From assembly GCA_025059775.1 (NCBI GenBank), contig JANXCW010000006.1:86361-120837 (forward strand): a DNA stretch of 34,477 nt, written 5' to 3'. How positions within the stretch are numbered: position 1 is the first letter of the stretch; each line of letters begins with the position of its first letter. The notes beneath the pieces were generated by a model. The model saw only the letters and a program-made list of their open reading frames with translations. It was not told the DNA's origin and did not search any database. Shown here piece by piece: positions 7,189-15,923 of this stretch. This DNA is from Armatimonadota bacterium (lineage in GTDB: Bacteria > Sysuimicrobiota > Sysuimicrobiia > Sysuimicrobiales > Sysuimicrobiaceae). Position numbers and translations under genes: made by a program.

Positions 7189-8412
7189 CTACACCGCGGC
7201 CAGGACCTCCCGCTCAAAATCCCGCAGGGTGGGGCGGATGCGCAGGGTCTGTCCCCCATTTTTCAGAACGTCCGCGGTCTTAAGGCCGCTCCCGGTGATG
7301 AAGGCCACCACGGTGGCGTCCGGATGTAGCCGGCCGGCCTCCGCCAGCCTCCGAAGCACCGCCACGGTAGTCCCCCCTGCGGTCTCCGCGAAGATCCCCT
7401 CCGTCCGGGCGAGCAGTTCGATGCCCTCCACGATCTCCTCGTCCGTAGCCACCTCCACCACTCCCCCCGTCCTCCGGACCGCTTGCAGGGCATAGTACCC
7501 GTCCGCGGGGTTTCCGATGGCCAGGGACTTGGCGATGGTCTGGGGTCGCACCGGACGCACCTGGTCCAGGCCCTGCCGGAAGGCGGCGGCGATGGGGCTA
7601 CACCCCTCCGGCTGGGCTCCGTGGATCTGGGGAAGGGGCCCCTCCACAAGCCCCACCCTCCGCAGTTCCTCGAAGGCCTTCTCCGTCTTCACGAGCAGAT
7701 TGCCGCTGGCCACGGGAACGACCACGTGATCGGGGAAGCGCCAGCCCAGCTGCTCCACGGTCTCGAAGGCCAAAGTCTTACAGCCCTCGGAGTAGAAGGG
7801 ACGTACGTTGATGTTGGCAAAGGCCCAGGGGTACTCCCCCGCAATCTCCGTGCACAGCCGGTTCACGTCGTCGTAGGTTCCCTCCACCTCCACGATGAGG
7901 GGGCCGTACACCGCGCTCATAATGAGCTTCGCAGGTTCCAACCCCACGGGGACGAACACCACGGCCCGCATTCCCGCCCGGGCCGCGTGAGCCGCCACGG
8001 CGTTGGCCAGGTTCCCCGTGGAGGCGCACGCCAGCACCTCGAACCCGAACCGGCGTGCGGCGCTCACCGCCACCGCCACCACCCGGTCCTTAAACGACCA
8101 CGTGGGGTTCGTGGTGTCGTTCTTGAGGTAGAGGTTCCGCAGGCCCAGCACACGGCCGAGGCGGTGCGCACGCACCAGGGGCGTCCAACCGGGCTGGAGA
8201 TCCGCCTCGTGGGGCTCCGCGGGAAGCAGGGCTCGGTACCGCCAGATCGATCCCGGACCGGACGCGATCTCCTGTCGCGTGGTCTGGGCCGCGATCCGAT
8301 CGTAGTCATAGACGACCTCGAGAGGCCCGAAACACTCCGTACATACGTATTCCGGGCCCGCTTCGTAGGTGGCCCCACAGGCCCGACACCTCAGATGCGT
8401 GGCATGTCCCAT
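7189..8412 (-). CDS. thrC: Threonine synthase
   Basis: A PLP enzyme that converts O-phosphohomoserine to threonine and phosphate, the last step of threonine synthesis. The protein is 407 aa, normal for the short bacterial class. The N-terminus has a zinc-ribbon-like pattern, C9-x2-C12 and C24-x2-C27. The PLP lysine is K108 in 'TWSFKDR'. 'ASTGNLANAVAAHAARAG' follows as the phosphate/cofactor loop and 'ITGSGLKTADVL' is near the C-terminus. GGAGG lies about 6 nt before the ATG at 8412. It starts 3 nt after thrB, in one transcript with it, downstream of a SAM-I riboswitch. Related fold-type II enzymes exist (cysteate synthase, cystathionine beta-synthase), but the motifs favour ThrC. Confidence 0.93.
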   Translation of the reverse strand: MGHATHLRCRACGATYEAGPEYVCTECFGPLEVVYDYDRIAAQTTRQEIASGPGSIWRYRALLPAEPHEADLQPGWTPLVRAHRLGRVLGLRNLYLKNDTTNPTWSFKDRVVAVAVSAARRFGFEVLACASTGNLANAVAAHAARAGMRAVVFVPVGLEPAKLIMSAVYGPLIVEVEGTYDDVNRLCTEIAGEYPWAFANINVRPFYSEGCKTLAFETVEQLGWRFPDHVVVPVASGNLLVKTEKAFEELRRVGLVEGPLPQIHGAQPEGCSPIAAAFRQGLDQVRPVRPQTIAKSLAIGNPADGYYALQAVRRTGGVVEVATDEEIVEGIELLARTEGIFAETAGGTTVAVLRRLAEAGRLHPDATVVAFITGSGLKTADVLKNGGQTLRIRPTLRDFEREVLAAV

Positions 8413-8415
8413 CTC

Positions 8416-9330
8416 TCACCTCCGAAGCACATGGGCTTGAACGCGCGTCCCTTCCAGATCCACCCGTGTAACCACCGCTCGAGCCCGCACCCCGTGTCCG
8501 ATGAAGGCCGCCTCCATGGCTTCCGCCACCCGCACAGCCTGCCACGAAGGCGCAAAGGCCAGGAGGGAGGGACCGGACCCGCTCAGCGCCACCCCCAGGG
8601 CTCCCGCCCTTCGGGCCGCGGTGCACACATCCTCGAAGCCCGGTACCAGGGGCTTCCGGTACGGCTGGTGCAACCGATCCTCCATGGCGAGCTCCAGGAG
8701 ATCCCACCGGCTCGTCGCAAGGGCTCCTATGAGGAGCGCCGTCCTGCCCACGTTGAAGGCCGCGTCCTCCCGGGGCACCCGGGAGGGCAGCCTCCCGCGT
8801 GCGAGGGCGGTGGGAACCTCAAACTCCGGGATGGCCACCACGGCCGTGGGGAGGTCCCGCACGGGCAACCGTACCCAGTGCACCGTCCCGTCCTCCATCA
8901 CCGCCGCGGTCACCCCCCCCACGAGGGCGGGAACCACGTTGTCCGGGTGGCCCTCCAGGCGGGCGGCGAGGGAGGCAAGGTGCGAACGATCCAGGGGTCG
9001 TCCCAGCAACTCGTTGGCGGCCACCATTCCCCCCACGATGGCGGCGGCGCTGCTGCCGAGTCCACGGCCCAGGGGAATGCGGTTCCAGCAGCGGAAGGAG
9101 AACGCCACCTCCGCACCCACGGCATCCGCCACCGCGCGGGCGGCCCGGTACACCAGGTTCTCCTCGCCCTCCGGGAGCAGGCCTTCCCCCTCCCCGTGGA
9201 GGGTGAGGTGGGGATGGTGCGAGAGGCTCGCCTCCACCTCGTTGTAGATGCTCAGGGCAAGGCCCAGGGCATCGAACCCGGGTCCCAGGTTCGCGGAGGT
9301 GGCTGGTACGATCACCCGGAGCGTGGACAC
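8416..9330 (-). CDS. thrB: Homoserine kinase
   Basis: A GHMP-family kinase making O-phosphohomoserine from homoserine and ATP. The protein is 304 aa from the GTG at 9330 (MSTLRVIVPATSANLGPGFD), the usual ThrB beginning, with GAGGGGG just upstream. A longer in-frame reading would run back through the terminator and riboswitch and is rejected. The ATP-binding motif 'PLGRGLGSSAAA' is at residues 86-97, 'EGHPDNVVPALVGG' follows in the middle, and the C-terminal GHMP motif 'GALGVALSGSGPSLLAF' is present. It is the first gene after a promoter, SAM-I riboswitch and intrinsic terminator, so its expression should fall when SAM is abundant. Confidence 0.94.
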   Translation of the reverse strand: MSTLRVIVPATSANLGPGFDALGLALSIYNEVEASLSHHPHLTLHGEGEGLLPEGEENLVYRAARAVADAVGAEVAFSFRCWNRIPLGRGLGSSAAAIVGGMVAANELLGRPLDRSHLASLAARLEGHPDNVVPALVGGVTAAVMEDGTVHWVRLPVRDLPTAVVAIPEFEVPTALARGRLPSRVPREDAAFNVGRTALLIGALATSRWDLLELAMEDRLHQPYRKPLVPGFEDVCTAARRAGALGVALSGSGPSLLAFAPSWQAVRVAEAMEAAFIGHGVRARAVVTRVDLEGTRVQAHVLRR

Positions 9331-9345
9331 ACACCCCCTCGGTGC

Positions 9346-9376
9346 AAAAAAATTGCCCTCCGAGCCTTCGGAGGGC
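9346..9376 (-). terminator. Intrinsic terminator of the SAM riboswitch
   Basis: On the minus strand, arms GCCCTCCGA and TCGGAGGGC form a perfect 9-bp stem with a short loop (9355-9376), followed after AA by seven T residues (9352-9346). The 3' strand of the riboswitch P1 helix contains GAGGGC (9391-9386), which can pair exactly with GCCCTC in the terminator 5' arm (9376-9371). That is the expected antiterminator, so SAM binding would free the terminator and switch the operon off. Confidence 0.9.
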
Positions 9377-9385
9377 CAACCGTGC

Positions 9386-9494
9386 GCCCTCATCTCTCGG
9401 AGCTCGGCTCCGCGGGAGTTGGCACCTTGCCGGCAAACAACCGGCAGGTTGCCGGGGGTCATCGGGCCCGTCCCTCGCCCACTCTGGATGAGGT
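9386..9494 (-). ncRNA. SAM-I (S-box) riboswitch aptamer upstream of thrB-thrC
   Basis: The minus-strand RNA matches the SAM-I core in order: CCAGAG-TGGG, GAGGGACGGGCCC then GATGA, CCCGGCAACC, a P3 hairpin (TGCCGG ... CCGGCA), GGTGCCAACTCC, a P4 hairpin (CGGAG ... CTCCG) and GAGAGATGAGG. The closing P1 helix is CCTCAT (9493-9488) with ATGAGG (9393-9388). These are the conserved S-box elements, so recognition of S-adenosylmethionine is very likely. It is followed by a terminator and thrB. Confidence 0.94.
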
Positions 9495-9520
9495 GCCGCT
9501 ATGCAGTTTTGCTTGAGCGT

Positions 9521-9549
9521 ACCCTACCAGCCCCGCGGGCGGTTGTCAA
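9521..9549 (-). promoter_or_regulatory. Sigma-70-type promoter of the thrB-thrC operon
   Basis: A perfect -35 box TTGACA (9549-9544) is followed after 17 nt by TAGGGT (9526-9521), which keeps the three most conserved positions of TATAAT. Transcription would start near 9514, about 20 nt before the riboswitch P1 helix. Confidence 0.75.
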
Positions 9550-9553
9550 GCAT

Positions 9554-10546
9554 CTAGGCCCGCACTTCCTGCCGCTGGAAGGTGACGTAGGCGGCGCAGA
9601 AGAGCAGGATGGTGCCCGCGATGAGGGCCACCATCTGCGGCCAGACCAGCAGCAGGCTCTGCGAGAGCGGCAGGGGAGTGCCCAGAACCGCCCCCTCCAG
9701 CTGCGTGAGGAGCACGGGGCCCAGCGCCCGCACCTGGGGGTTCAGAAGAGCCAGGATAGTCTCCGCGTACAGGGTATTGGGGGAGAACCGGGCCAGGAAC
9801 AGGTGAATTCTGGCCTGGGCGAGCTCCGTCGGGCCATACCCGGCCTGCTGCGCCACCAGAGCCTGCGCCACCAGCGCGCTCAGGATATCCCAGAACACCG
9901 CAAACAGCAGCCACACCGCGATGGCGGTGAGGGCGGAGGTGGCGGGCTGTCGGAAGACCGTGGAGAACAGCATGGACAGGGCCAGCCACACGCCCGCGTA
10001 TCCCAGGGTGGCCAAGAGGAACCAGAGCCCCCGGGCCACCTCCTCCCCGCCCGGAGGAACCCCGAGGATGAAAAGCCCCATCCCGGTGGTGACCAGCCAC
10101 AGTCCCACGAGCACGATCCCCAAGGTGAACACTCCTGCCAGGAACTTGCCCAGCAGCAGCGCATCCCGGTAGATGGGCTGCGCCAGCACCCGGCTCAGGG
10201 TTCTTCGGGCATGCTCCCCGTTGATGGCGTCGAAGCCCAGGGCGATGGCGGAGAGAGGGACGAGGAAACTGAGGAATCCCACAAAGGAGGGGAGGGGATC
10301 CCGGGCGGTGGTGAAGAGCTTGAGGAAAACGAAGGGATCCTCCCCGATCTCCTGCCGGATGCTCTGGCTTGCCGCGTACACGGTCCCTACCGCGGTGAGG
10401 AGCATGAGGGCCTCGAGGATCTGCATCCGGATGCCGGTGAGGTGATCGCTCAGCTCCTTATGGAGCACCGCCCACAGCCCGGTCCACGGGGAACCCTCAC
10501 GCCGAAGGCTCCGTTGCGCGGTCCGCTCCTCCACCGCGGTGCTCAT
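9554..10546 (-). CDS. ABC-2 type transporter permease
   Basis: A 330-aa integral membrane protein with about six hydrophobic segments: roughly residues 43-58, 88-104, 133-158, 172-198, 204-228 and 300-322. The pattern resembles the NosY/ABC-2 permease family: a long first extracytoplasmic loop, then '[35 protein letters not shown]', the cytoplasmic coupling-helix region of this family. Its ATG overlaps the stop of the ABC ATPase (ATGA). It ends just 4 nt before the thrB promoter. With the ATPase and the NEW3 protein it makes a three-gene export unit. The cargo is unknown. Confidence 0.87.
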   Translation of the reverse strand: MSTAVEERTAQRSLRREGSPWTGLWAVLHKELSDHLTGIRMQILEALMLLTAVGTVYAASQSIRQEIGEDPFVFLKLFTTARDPLPSFVGFLSFLVPLSAIALGFDAINGEHARRTLSRVLAQPIYRDALLLGKFLAGVFTLGIVLVGLWLVTTGMGLFILGVPPGGEEVARGLWFLLATLGYAGVWLALSMLFSTVFRQPATSALTAIAVWLLFAVFWDILSALVAQALVAQQAGYGPTELAQARIHLFLARFSPNTLYAETILALLNPQVRALGPVLLTQLEGAVLGTPLPLSQSLLLVWPQMVALIAGTILLFCAAYVTFQRQEVRA

Positions 10547-11481
10547 GTCCCCCCCTCCCTCGTGAGATCCTGGAAGTACCGGGCGTACACCTCATCCAGC
10601 CCCGGCCGCTCCAGAGATAGCCCCAACAGATCCCCCCGCTCCACGACCCGCCGGGCGATCTCCGCCCGGATGTCCGCCCGCGCCTCCACGGTGAACCTCC
10701 CGTTCCCTTCCGGGTGAACCCGCACCACCTGCGGAAGACCCCGCAGGAGATCCGCGACCCCCGTGCCCCGTGCCTCCAAGTGGATCCGATAGGAGCCGCC
10801 CAGCACCCGCTCGCTCAGCTCCTCCACCCGACCCTCCAGGACCATCCGCCCCTTGTGGAACAGGCCTACACGGTCACAGATGGCCTGCACCTGGTGGAGG
10901 AGGTGGGAGGCGAGCAGGATCGCCATCCCTTCCGCCCGCAGGCCCCGGATCAGGTGCAGGAACTCCAGGGCGGCCTCAGGGTCCAGGCCCAAGGTGGGCT
11001 CGTCCAGGATGGCCACCCGGGGCCGTTTGAGCAGAACCTCCGCCAGGCCCAGGCGCTGGCGCATGCCGCGGGAGAAGGTTCCCACCTTGTGGTCCGCCAC
11101 CTCCGCGAGGCCCATCCGTTCCAGGACCTCGCCGATGCGGGTCTTCGCCTCGCGGGGGGAGAATCCGTTCAGGTTCGCGATATACCGGAGGTTTTCCCAG
11201 GCGGTGAGTTCGTCGTAGAACCCCACGGAGTCTGGGAGATAGCCCACCCGCCGCTTGACCTCCAGGGGTTGACGGGTGGGGTCGAACCCCAGGACCCGGG
11301 CGGTCCCCGCGGTGGGATCCGTGAGGCCCAGAAGCATGAGGATGGTGGTGGTCTTGCCGGACCCGTTGGGACCCAACAGTCCGAAGATCTCTCCTTCCCG
11401 GACCACCAGGTTGAGGTCCTGGACCGCCACGGTCCGGCCGTAGTGCTTGGTGAGCCCCTGGGTCTCGATGGCGACCGTCAT
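10543..11481 (-). CDS. ABC transporter ATP-binding protein
   Basis: A 312-aa ATPase driving the adjacent ABC-2 permease. Walker A is GPNGSGKTT at residues 37-45, the Q-loop region is '[20 protein letters not shown]', the signature is FSRGMRQ at 136-142, Walker B ILDEP is at 158-162, and the switch histidine is in '[10 protein letters not shown]'. A C-terminal region of about 85 aa follows the nucleotide-binding domain, as in NosF/CcmA-type ATPases. The ATG at 11481 overlaps the NEW3 gene stop (ATGA); a longer reading upstream is only that gene in another frame. Order: NEW3 protein, ATPase, permease, all minus. Confidence 0.92.
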   Translation of the reverse strand: MTVAIETQGLTKHYGRTVAVQDLNLVVREGEIFGLLGPNGSGKTTTILMLLGLTDPTAGTARVLGFDPTRQPLEVKRRVGYLPDSVGFYDELTAWENLRYIANLNGFSPREAKTRIGEVLERMGLAEVADHKVGTFSRGMRQRLGLAEVLLKRPRVAILDEPTLGLDPEAALEFLHLIRGLRAEGMAILLASHLLHQVQAICDRVGLFHKGRMVLEGRVEELSERVLGGSYRIHLEARGTGVADLLRGLPQVVRVHPEGNGRFTVEARADIRAEIARRVVERGDLLGLSLERPGLDEVYARYFQDLTREGGT

Positions 11482-12656
11482 CTCCGCCCGTACCGGCTCA
11501 CCGCCTGTCCCACCACCAGCAGCGCGGCCGCGATGAGGATCACGCCCACCACCCCCCACAGGGTGCGGGTGAGGACCGTGATCCGGAAATCCTCGGACTT
11601 CGACACGTCTCCCGCGCTGGCGGTGAAGGTCACCATGTAATCGCCCGCGATGGCCCGGGGCGAGGGCCGGACCCGCGCGGTGACCTCCACCTGCTGCTTG
11701 GGTGCGATCTCCTCGATGCGCTCCGGTTCGAACTTCACGTCCCACCCGGAGGGCGGGGAGCTGCTGAGGGTGACGTTGCGGGCGGGAGCGCTCCCGTCGT
11801 TCTTCACGAGGATCTTGAGGGGCGTCTCCTGTCCCGCGTACGCCCGCCCCGAGAGGCGGCCATCCGGCGCGGTGATGGAGAGCTCCGGACGCCCGGTGAT
11901 CTCCAGCGCGAGTGGCAGGGAAGCACTCGTCCCCGCGGCACTGGCGCGGACCACGAGGGAGTAGCGCCCCGCGGACATGTCCTGCGGGACGTTCACCTCC
12001 ACGTCCAGGTCCCGGGACTCACCGGCCTTCACGGGGAGGCTTGTGACCTGCTGGGTCCCGATGGTGGGAGTGAAAGAGACCTGGAACCGCCGGGGGGCTT
12101 CTGCGTCCAGGCGGACCAGCAGCTCCTGGTCGCTGTCGTTCCGGAGGGTCACCCGGAACCGAAAGCTGCTGGTGGCAGGCCCCCGAAGGGTGGGAAGCTC
12201 CGCGGTCAGGCTGATCCGGGGGGGCAGGGCCTGCCCCAGGGTCAGGCGGAGGGGGAGGTGCGCCCGCCCGTCCTGGCCCACCGCGGCCACCCCGAACCGG
12301 AAGGTCCCGGAGCGGGCGGTTCGGGGGGGATCCAGCCGGAGGCTCACCGTGGCCTCCTGGTCCGGGAGCACGTACACCGCGCTGACGACCCGGCCGCCCG
12401 CGAGGAACGTGGCACGCCACCCGGGAGCGACCTCGGTCGCCTCCAGACGCACCACCTGGGGCGGCAGTCCGAAGTTCCGGACCGTCAGGGTGAGGGTGAC
12501 GGACTCTCCGGCCCTCACGATCTGGTCCGGATAGGGGGTGTAGAGGGCCAGTCCCCGAAACGCAGGGGCGGCAAGCCCCTGCGCGCCCAGAAGGAGCGCG
12601 AGGCCGAGGGCCCACAGCAACCGACGCAATCCGCGCACGCGGTTCACCTCCTCCAT
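11478..12656 (-). CDS. NEW3-domain membrane protein linked to an ABC transporter
   Basis: A 392-aa secreted, membrane-anchored protein. Residues 1-30 are a signal peptide ending near 'QGLAAP'. The middle contains three similar Ig-like beta-sandwich units, about 35-138, 146-254 and 257-362, each with a 'VTLTVRN'-type strand, a 'GW.v.f' element and a closing 'aG.Y.l.v.a' strand; these resemble NEW3 domains. Residues 364-385 are a transmembrane segment, followed by a short basic tail (RYGRR). The sequence predicts an extracytoplasmic body with a cytoplasmic C-terminus. AAGGAGGGG lies before the ATG at 12656. It is first in an operon with the ATPase and permease and is probably their extracytoplasmic partner; the ligand is unknown. 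Confidence 0.8.
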   Translation of the reverse strand: MEEVNRVRGLRRLLWALGLALLLGAQGLAAPAFRGLALYTPYPDQIVRAGESVTLTLTVRNFGLPPQVVRLEATEVAPGWRATFLAGGRVVSAVYVLPDQEATVSLRLDPPRTARSGTFRFGVAAVGQDGRAHLPLRLTLGQALPPRISLTAELPTLRGPATSSFRFRVTLRNDSDQELLVRLDAEAPRRFQVSFTPTIGTQQVTSLPVKAGESRDLDVEVNVPQDMSAGRYSLVVRASAAGTSASLPLALEITGRPELSITAPDGRLSGRAYAGQETPLKILVKNDGSAPARNVTLSSSPPSGWDVKFEPERIEEIAPKQQVEVTARVRPSPRAIAGDYMVTFTASAGDVSKSEDFRITVLTRTLWGVVGVILIAAALLVVGQAVSRYGRR

Positions 12657-12803
12657 CGAGATCCCCTCCTTAAGGTACCCGACCTACCCTCGGGGTTCCT
12701 TCTTCCGGTCCTGGGAATACTGAAGACGGCCGGCCCCTGAGCCAGCTCCCCCGGGAAGTCTACCACAAGACCGCAACGTGGATGGTCGGAGGAGTCTGCT
12801 ATC

Positions 12804-13607
12804 ATGTTGGCGGCCATGGATCCCGTGCTGGTGCAGATCGGGCCCATCGTCCTCCGCTGGTACGGCGCGATGATGGCCCTTGCCATCCTCCTGGGCCTCT
12901 GGCTCAGCGGTCGGATGGCGCCCCTTTTCGGCATTCCCGTGGAGGTGGTGGACCGGCATGGGATCCCCTTTATCCTCTGGTTGTTCGCGGGCGCGCGGCT
13001 GGGGTATGTGGTCTCCCACCCCGGTCCCTTCCTCGCCAATCCCGTGGAGATCCTCCGCATCGATCGTGGGGGGCTCGCGTCCCACGGAGCCATCGCCGCA
13101 GGACTCCTGTACGCGTGGTGGCTGGGGCGCAGGGAGGGGATCTCGCCCTGGTCCTTCACGGACCTGTGCGCGGTATGGATCCCTCTTGCGAATCTGCTGG
13201 TGCGGTTCGGGAACTTCATGAACGGCGAGCTGTACGGAGACCGGACCTCCCTCCCTTGGGGGGTGGTCTTCCCCACAGCCCCGGACGGCCCCCGGCACCC
13301 CCTGCAGCTCTACGAGATGCTCACCTCCGCGATCCTGTTCGGACTTGTCCTCCGTTGGACGGACCGCCGTCGGTATCCCGGAGAGGTGTTCTGGAAGACC
13401 ATGGTCTTCCTCTCCGGCGTCCGCTTCCTCCTGGACCTCCTGCGCTCCCAGGATCGCGTGATCGGATTTTTGACCCTGGGGCAGGTGGCGGCCCTCGTGC
13501 TCCTGGCCTCCGGCGTATACGTGCTGGCGCGCCACAGGGTTCCCACCGGATCGGGGGGAGTACCGGAGGGCGAAACTCCAAGGGTACAGGGGAGAGAAGA
13601 AGGATGA
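12804..13607 (+). CDS. lgt: Prolipoprotein diacylglyceryl transferase
   Basis: An integral membrane enzyme that moves a diacylglyceryl group from phosphatidylglycerol to the lipobox cysteine of prelipoproteins. The protein is 267 aa. 'GGLASHGAIAAGLL' holds H94, corresponding to the catalytic-site histidine of the family. The Lgt signature 'RFGNFMNGELYG' is at 134-145 and 'RHPLQLYE' follows. Several hydrophobic helices span the whole length, as expected. The ATG at 12804 has GGAGGAG about 10 nt upstream; an ATG at 12816 is a possible alternative. The last 25 residues are polar and variable. It is divergent from the NEW3 gene and overlaps the aldolase-like gene (ATGA). Confidence 0.95.
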   Translation: MLAAMDPVLVQIGPIVLRWYGAMMALAILLGLWLSGRMAPLFGIPVEVVDRHGIPFILWLFAGARLGYVVSHPGPFLANPVEILRIDRGGLASHGAIAAGLLYAWWLGRREGISPWSFTDLCAVWIPLANLLVRFGNFMNGELYGDRTSLPWGVVFPTAPDGPRHPLQLYEMLTSAILFGLVLRWTDRRRYPGEVFWKTMVFLSGVRFLLDLLRSQDRVIGFLTLGQVAALVLLASGVYVLARHRVPTGSGGVPEGETPRVQGREEG

Positions 13608-14683
13608 ACTTCACATTCGTCGGAGCCTACCAGACACACCCCATCCTGCATCGGTTCGCAGAAGGCCTGCGGAGGACGCTGGAGGCCCACGGGCACCAGT
13701 ACGCGGAGGACCGGGGACGGGACCTCCGCTTGGTGTTCAACTTCATCGATCCCGAACGTCCCCGCCCGTACCGCCGGCGCGCTAAGGCCACCTTCGTGGT
13801 GTCCGTGGCCCTTGGCACGCCGGGCGTGGAGGACGTCCTGCGGGCCGCCTATCCCCTCCTCGTCCGGTCGCTGGCGAACCTGGTGATCTATCTCGTGCCG
13901 GAGGGAGAAGGGTGGCGCACGTACTTCGTCACCCTGGAGCAGGGCCGGTACGAGGTGGGCGGGGAGGGAGAAGCGTACTTCGAGCGGGTGTACGAGCGGT
14001 TGTACCCGCTGGCCACGAGCCAGTTGGTGATCGACAACGAGTTCCACCCGGACCTGCCGGAGGAGCTGTGGGAAGGGGATGCGCTTACCCAGAAGCTCTC
14101 GGAGGCCGGTCGCCGCCTGGACGCTCTGCAGCTCCTGCCTTCCCCCTTCCCCATCGAGGAACTCCTGAGCCCTCGGGATCTCCGGCACGTACAACGCCTG
14201 TACGGCATCGGCGGCCTCAGCTACGGCAACCTCAGCGTGCGCAAGGACGCCACCCGCTTCTGGATGAGCGCCAGCGGGGTGAACAAGGCAAACCTCCGGG
14301 TCATCGGACGGGACATCCTCCTCGTGAAGGGCTACGATCCCGTGCGGAATCGGATCCTCCTGAGCGTCCCCCCCCACATCCAGCCCCGACGCGTCTCCGT
14401 AGACGCCATCGAGCACTGGATGATCTACACGGAGCACCCCTCCGTGGGTGCTATCATCCACGTGCACGCCTGGATGCGGGGAATTCCCTCCACGGAGATC
14501 AACTACCCCTGTGGGACCCTGCAGCTCGCGAAGGCCGTGGCGGATCTGGTGCGGCAGGCTCCGGATCCCACCCGGGCCGTGGTGGGACTCAAGAACCACG
14601 GGATCACGGTGACGGGCCCGGATCTTGAGGACATCCTGGAGCGGCTGGAGCGGGACATCATCCGACAGGTCCCCATGACCTGA
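13604..14683 (+). CDS. Class II aldolase/adducin-like protein with an unrecognised N-terminal domain
   Basis: A 359-aa protein. Residues about 185-350 resemble class II aldolases (fuculose-phosphate aldolase, adducin head): 'GGLSYGNLSVRK' at 203-214, 'MSASGVNKANL' at 221-231, the metal-binding 'IIHVHAWM' with H286 and H288, and a third histidine in 'LKNHGITVTG' (H332). Zn-dependent aldol cleavage or a related epimerase/dehydratase reaction is the family role. Residues 1-180 form a separate domain that I do not recognise; it begins 'MNFTFVGAYQTHPILHRF'. The ATG at 13604 overlaps the lgt stop, and the next gene starts 3 nt after this stop, so lgt, this gene and the dehydrogenase are probably one operon. 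The substrate is unknown. Confidence 0.75.
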   Translation: MNFTFVGAYQTHPILHRFAEGLRRTLEAHGHQYAEDRGRDLRLVFNFIDPERPRPYRRRAKATFVVSVALGTPGVEDVLRAAYPLLVRSLANLVIYLVPEGEGWRTYFVTLEQGRYEVGGEGEAYFERVYERLYPLATSQLVIDNEFHPDLPEELWEGDALTQKLSEAGRRLDALQLLPSPFPIEELLSPRDLRHVQRLYGIGGLSYGNLSVRKDATRFWMSASGVNKANLRVIGRDILLVKGYDPVRNRILLSVPPHIQPRRVSVDAIEHWMIYTEHPSVGAIIHVHAWMRGIPSTEINYPCGTLQLAKAVADLVRQAPDPTRAVVGLKNHGITVTGPDLEDILERLERDIIRQVPMT

Positions 14684-14686
14684 GGC

Positions 14687-15919
14687 GTGCGCGCCCTGAT
14701 CTTCCACCCCACCGTCCCCCGCTACCTGGCCACCCGGATCCTGGGAAGGTTTGCCCGCCGGGCCTACTGGAGTGCCCTCTCCCCCCTTTCCCTCCGGGAG
14801 ATTCCGGAACCTCCCTTGCCCGGCCCCGAGTGGGTCAAGGTGCGCACCCTTCTGGGAGGGATCTGCGGATCGGACCTACACCTGCTCCGGCTGGATGTAA
14901 GTCCCTACGCCTCCGCCTTCACCTCCTTCCCCTTCGTACCGGGCCACGAGAATGTGGGCATCGTGGTGGAGGTGGGATCTGCGGTGCGGGGGGTGGAACC
15001 TGGCCAGCGGGTGGTGGTGGAGCCCACCCTCCCGTGCGCCGCCCGGGGGCTTGGGCCCTGCCGGTTCTGCCGCGGGGGAGATTACCACCTGTGCGAGCGC
15101 ACCCAGGAGGGGGAGCTGGGGCCCGGACTTTTGATCGGCGCCTGCCGGGACACGGGCGGGAGCTGGGGGGAGTTCTTCGTGGCCCACCGGTCCCAGATCT
15201 TCCGCGTCCCGGACTCCGTGAGCGACGAAAACGCCCTCCTCGTCGAGCCCATGGCCTCCGCCCTACACCCGCTCCTGCGGCACCCCCCTCAGGACCACCA
15301 CACGGTGCTGGTGATCGGGGGTGGCATCATCGGGCAGCTGGTGGTGGCGGGCCTCCGGGCGATGCACAGCCGCGCCCGGGTGATCCTGCTCGCTAAGTAC
15401 CCCTTTCAGGCAGAGGCCTCCAAGCGGCTGGGGGCCGACCACACGGTGCTCGTGGGTCGGGGGGACCGGCACTATGAGGCGGTGGCGGAGCTCACGGGCG
15501 GTCGCCTCATCCGGCCCATGTTCGGCAGGCGGGTCCTTCTGGGCGGGGGCGCGGATTGGGTCGCGGAGTGCACAGGCACCGAGCGGGCCCTGGACGACGC
15601 CCTGCGGCTTGCACGGCCCGGCGGCACCGTGATCCCCCTCGGCCTGCCGGCCATCCCCCGGACCGTGGACTGGACACCCCTGTGGCTGAAGGAGCTGCGG
15701 GTGGTGGGCAGCTACACCTACGCCTGGGAATCCTGGGGCGGGCAGCGCCGCCGCACCCTGGAGATCGTTCTGGAGTGGATGGCAGGAGGGCAGGTGGATC
15801 TGGGTTTCCTCGTCACCCATACCTTCCCCCTGGAGCAGTTCCCTCGGGCGTTCCAGGTGGCCATGGCTAAAGCGGAAACCGCCGCCTTCAAGGTGGCCTT
15901 TGGCTTCGGCGCCGGGTAA
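14687..15919 (+). CDS. Zinc-dependent alcohol dehydrogenase (MDR family)
   Basis: A 410-aa medium-chain dehydrogenase that would oxidise an alcohol or polyol with NAD(P). The catalytic zinc ligands are C60 in 'GICGSDLH' and H87/E88 in 'VPGHENVG'. The structural zinc cysteines are C117, C125, C128 and C136. The Rossmann nucleotide site is 'VIGGGIIGQL' around 209-218. About 40 extra residues at the N-terminus (MRALIFHPTVPRYLATRILG) make it longer than typical 345-350 aa members, and an insertion lies near 270-290. GTG start 3 nt after the aldolase-like stop. Its pairing with the class II aldolase suggests one sugar- or polyol-related pathway, which I cannot name. It converges on the lipid kinase, with 4 nt between stops. 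Confidence 0.85.
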   Translation: MRALIFHPTVPRYLATRILGRFARRAYWSALSPLSLREIPEPPLPGPEWVKVRTLLGGICGSDLHLLRLDVSPYASAFTSFPFVPGHENVGIVVEVGSAVRGVEPGQRVVVEPTLPCAARGLGPCRFCRGGDYHLCERTQEGELGPGLLIGACRDTGGSWGEFFVAHRSQIFRVPDSVSDENALLVEPMASALHPLLRHPPQDHHTVLVIGGGIIGQLVVAGLRAMHSRARVILLAKYPFQAEASKRLGADHTVLVGRGDRHYEAVAELTGGRLIRPMFGRRVLLGGGADWVAECTGTERALDDALRLARPGGTVIPLGLPAIPRTVDWTPLWLKELRVVGSYTYAWESWGGQRRRTLEIVLEWMAGGQVDLGFLVTHTFPLEQFPRAFQVAMAKAETAAFKVAFGFGAG

Positions 15920-15923
15920 CCCC

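Noticed and set aside
9331-9462. 44-residue N-terminal extension of ThrB
   Set aside because: It would translate the riboswitch and terminator; homoserine kinases start at the 'STLRVIVPATSANLGPG' sequence.
7483-9516. 677-codon open frame on the plus strand opposite thrC and thrB
   Set aside because: Antisense to two well-conserved genes and a riboswitch; low-complexity composition (H, G, R, P) is typical of shadows in high-GC DNA.
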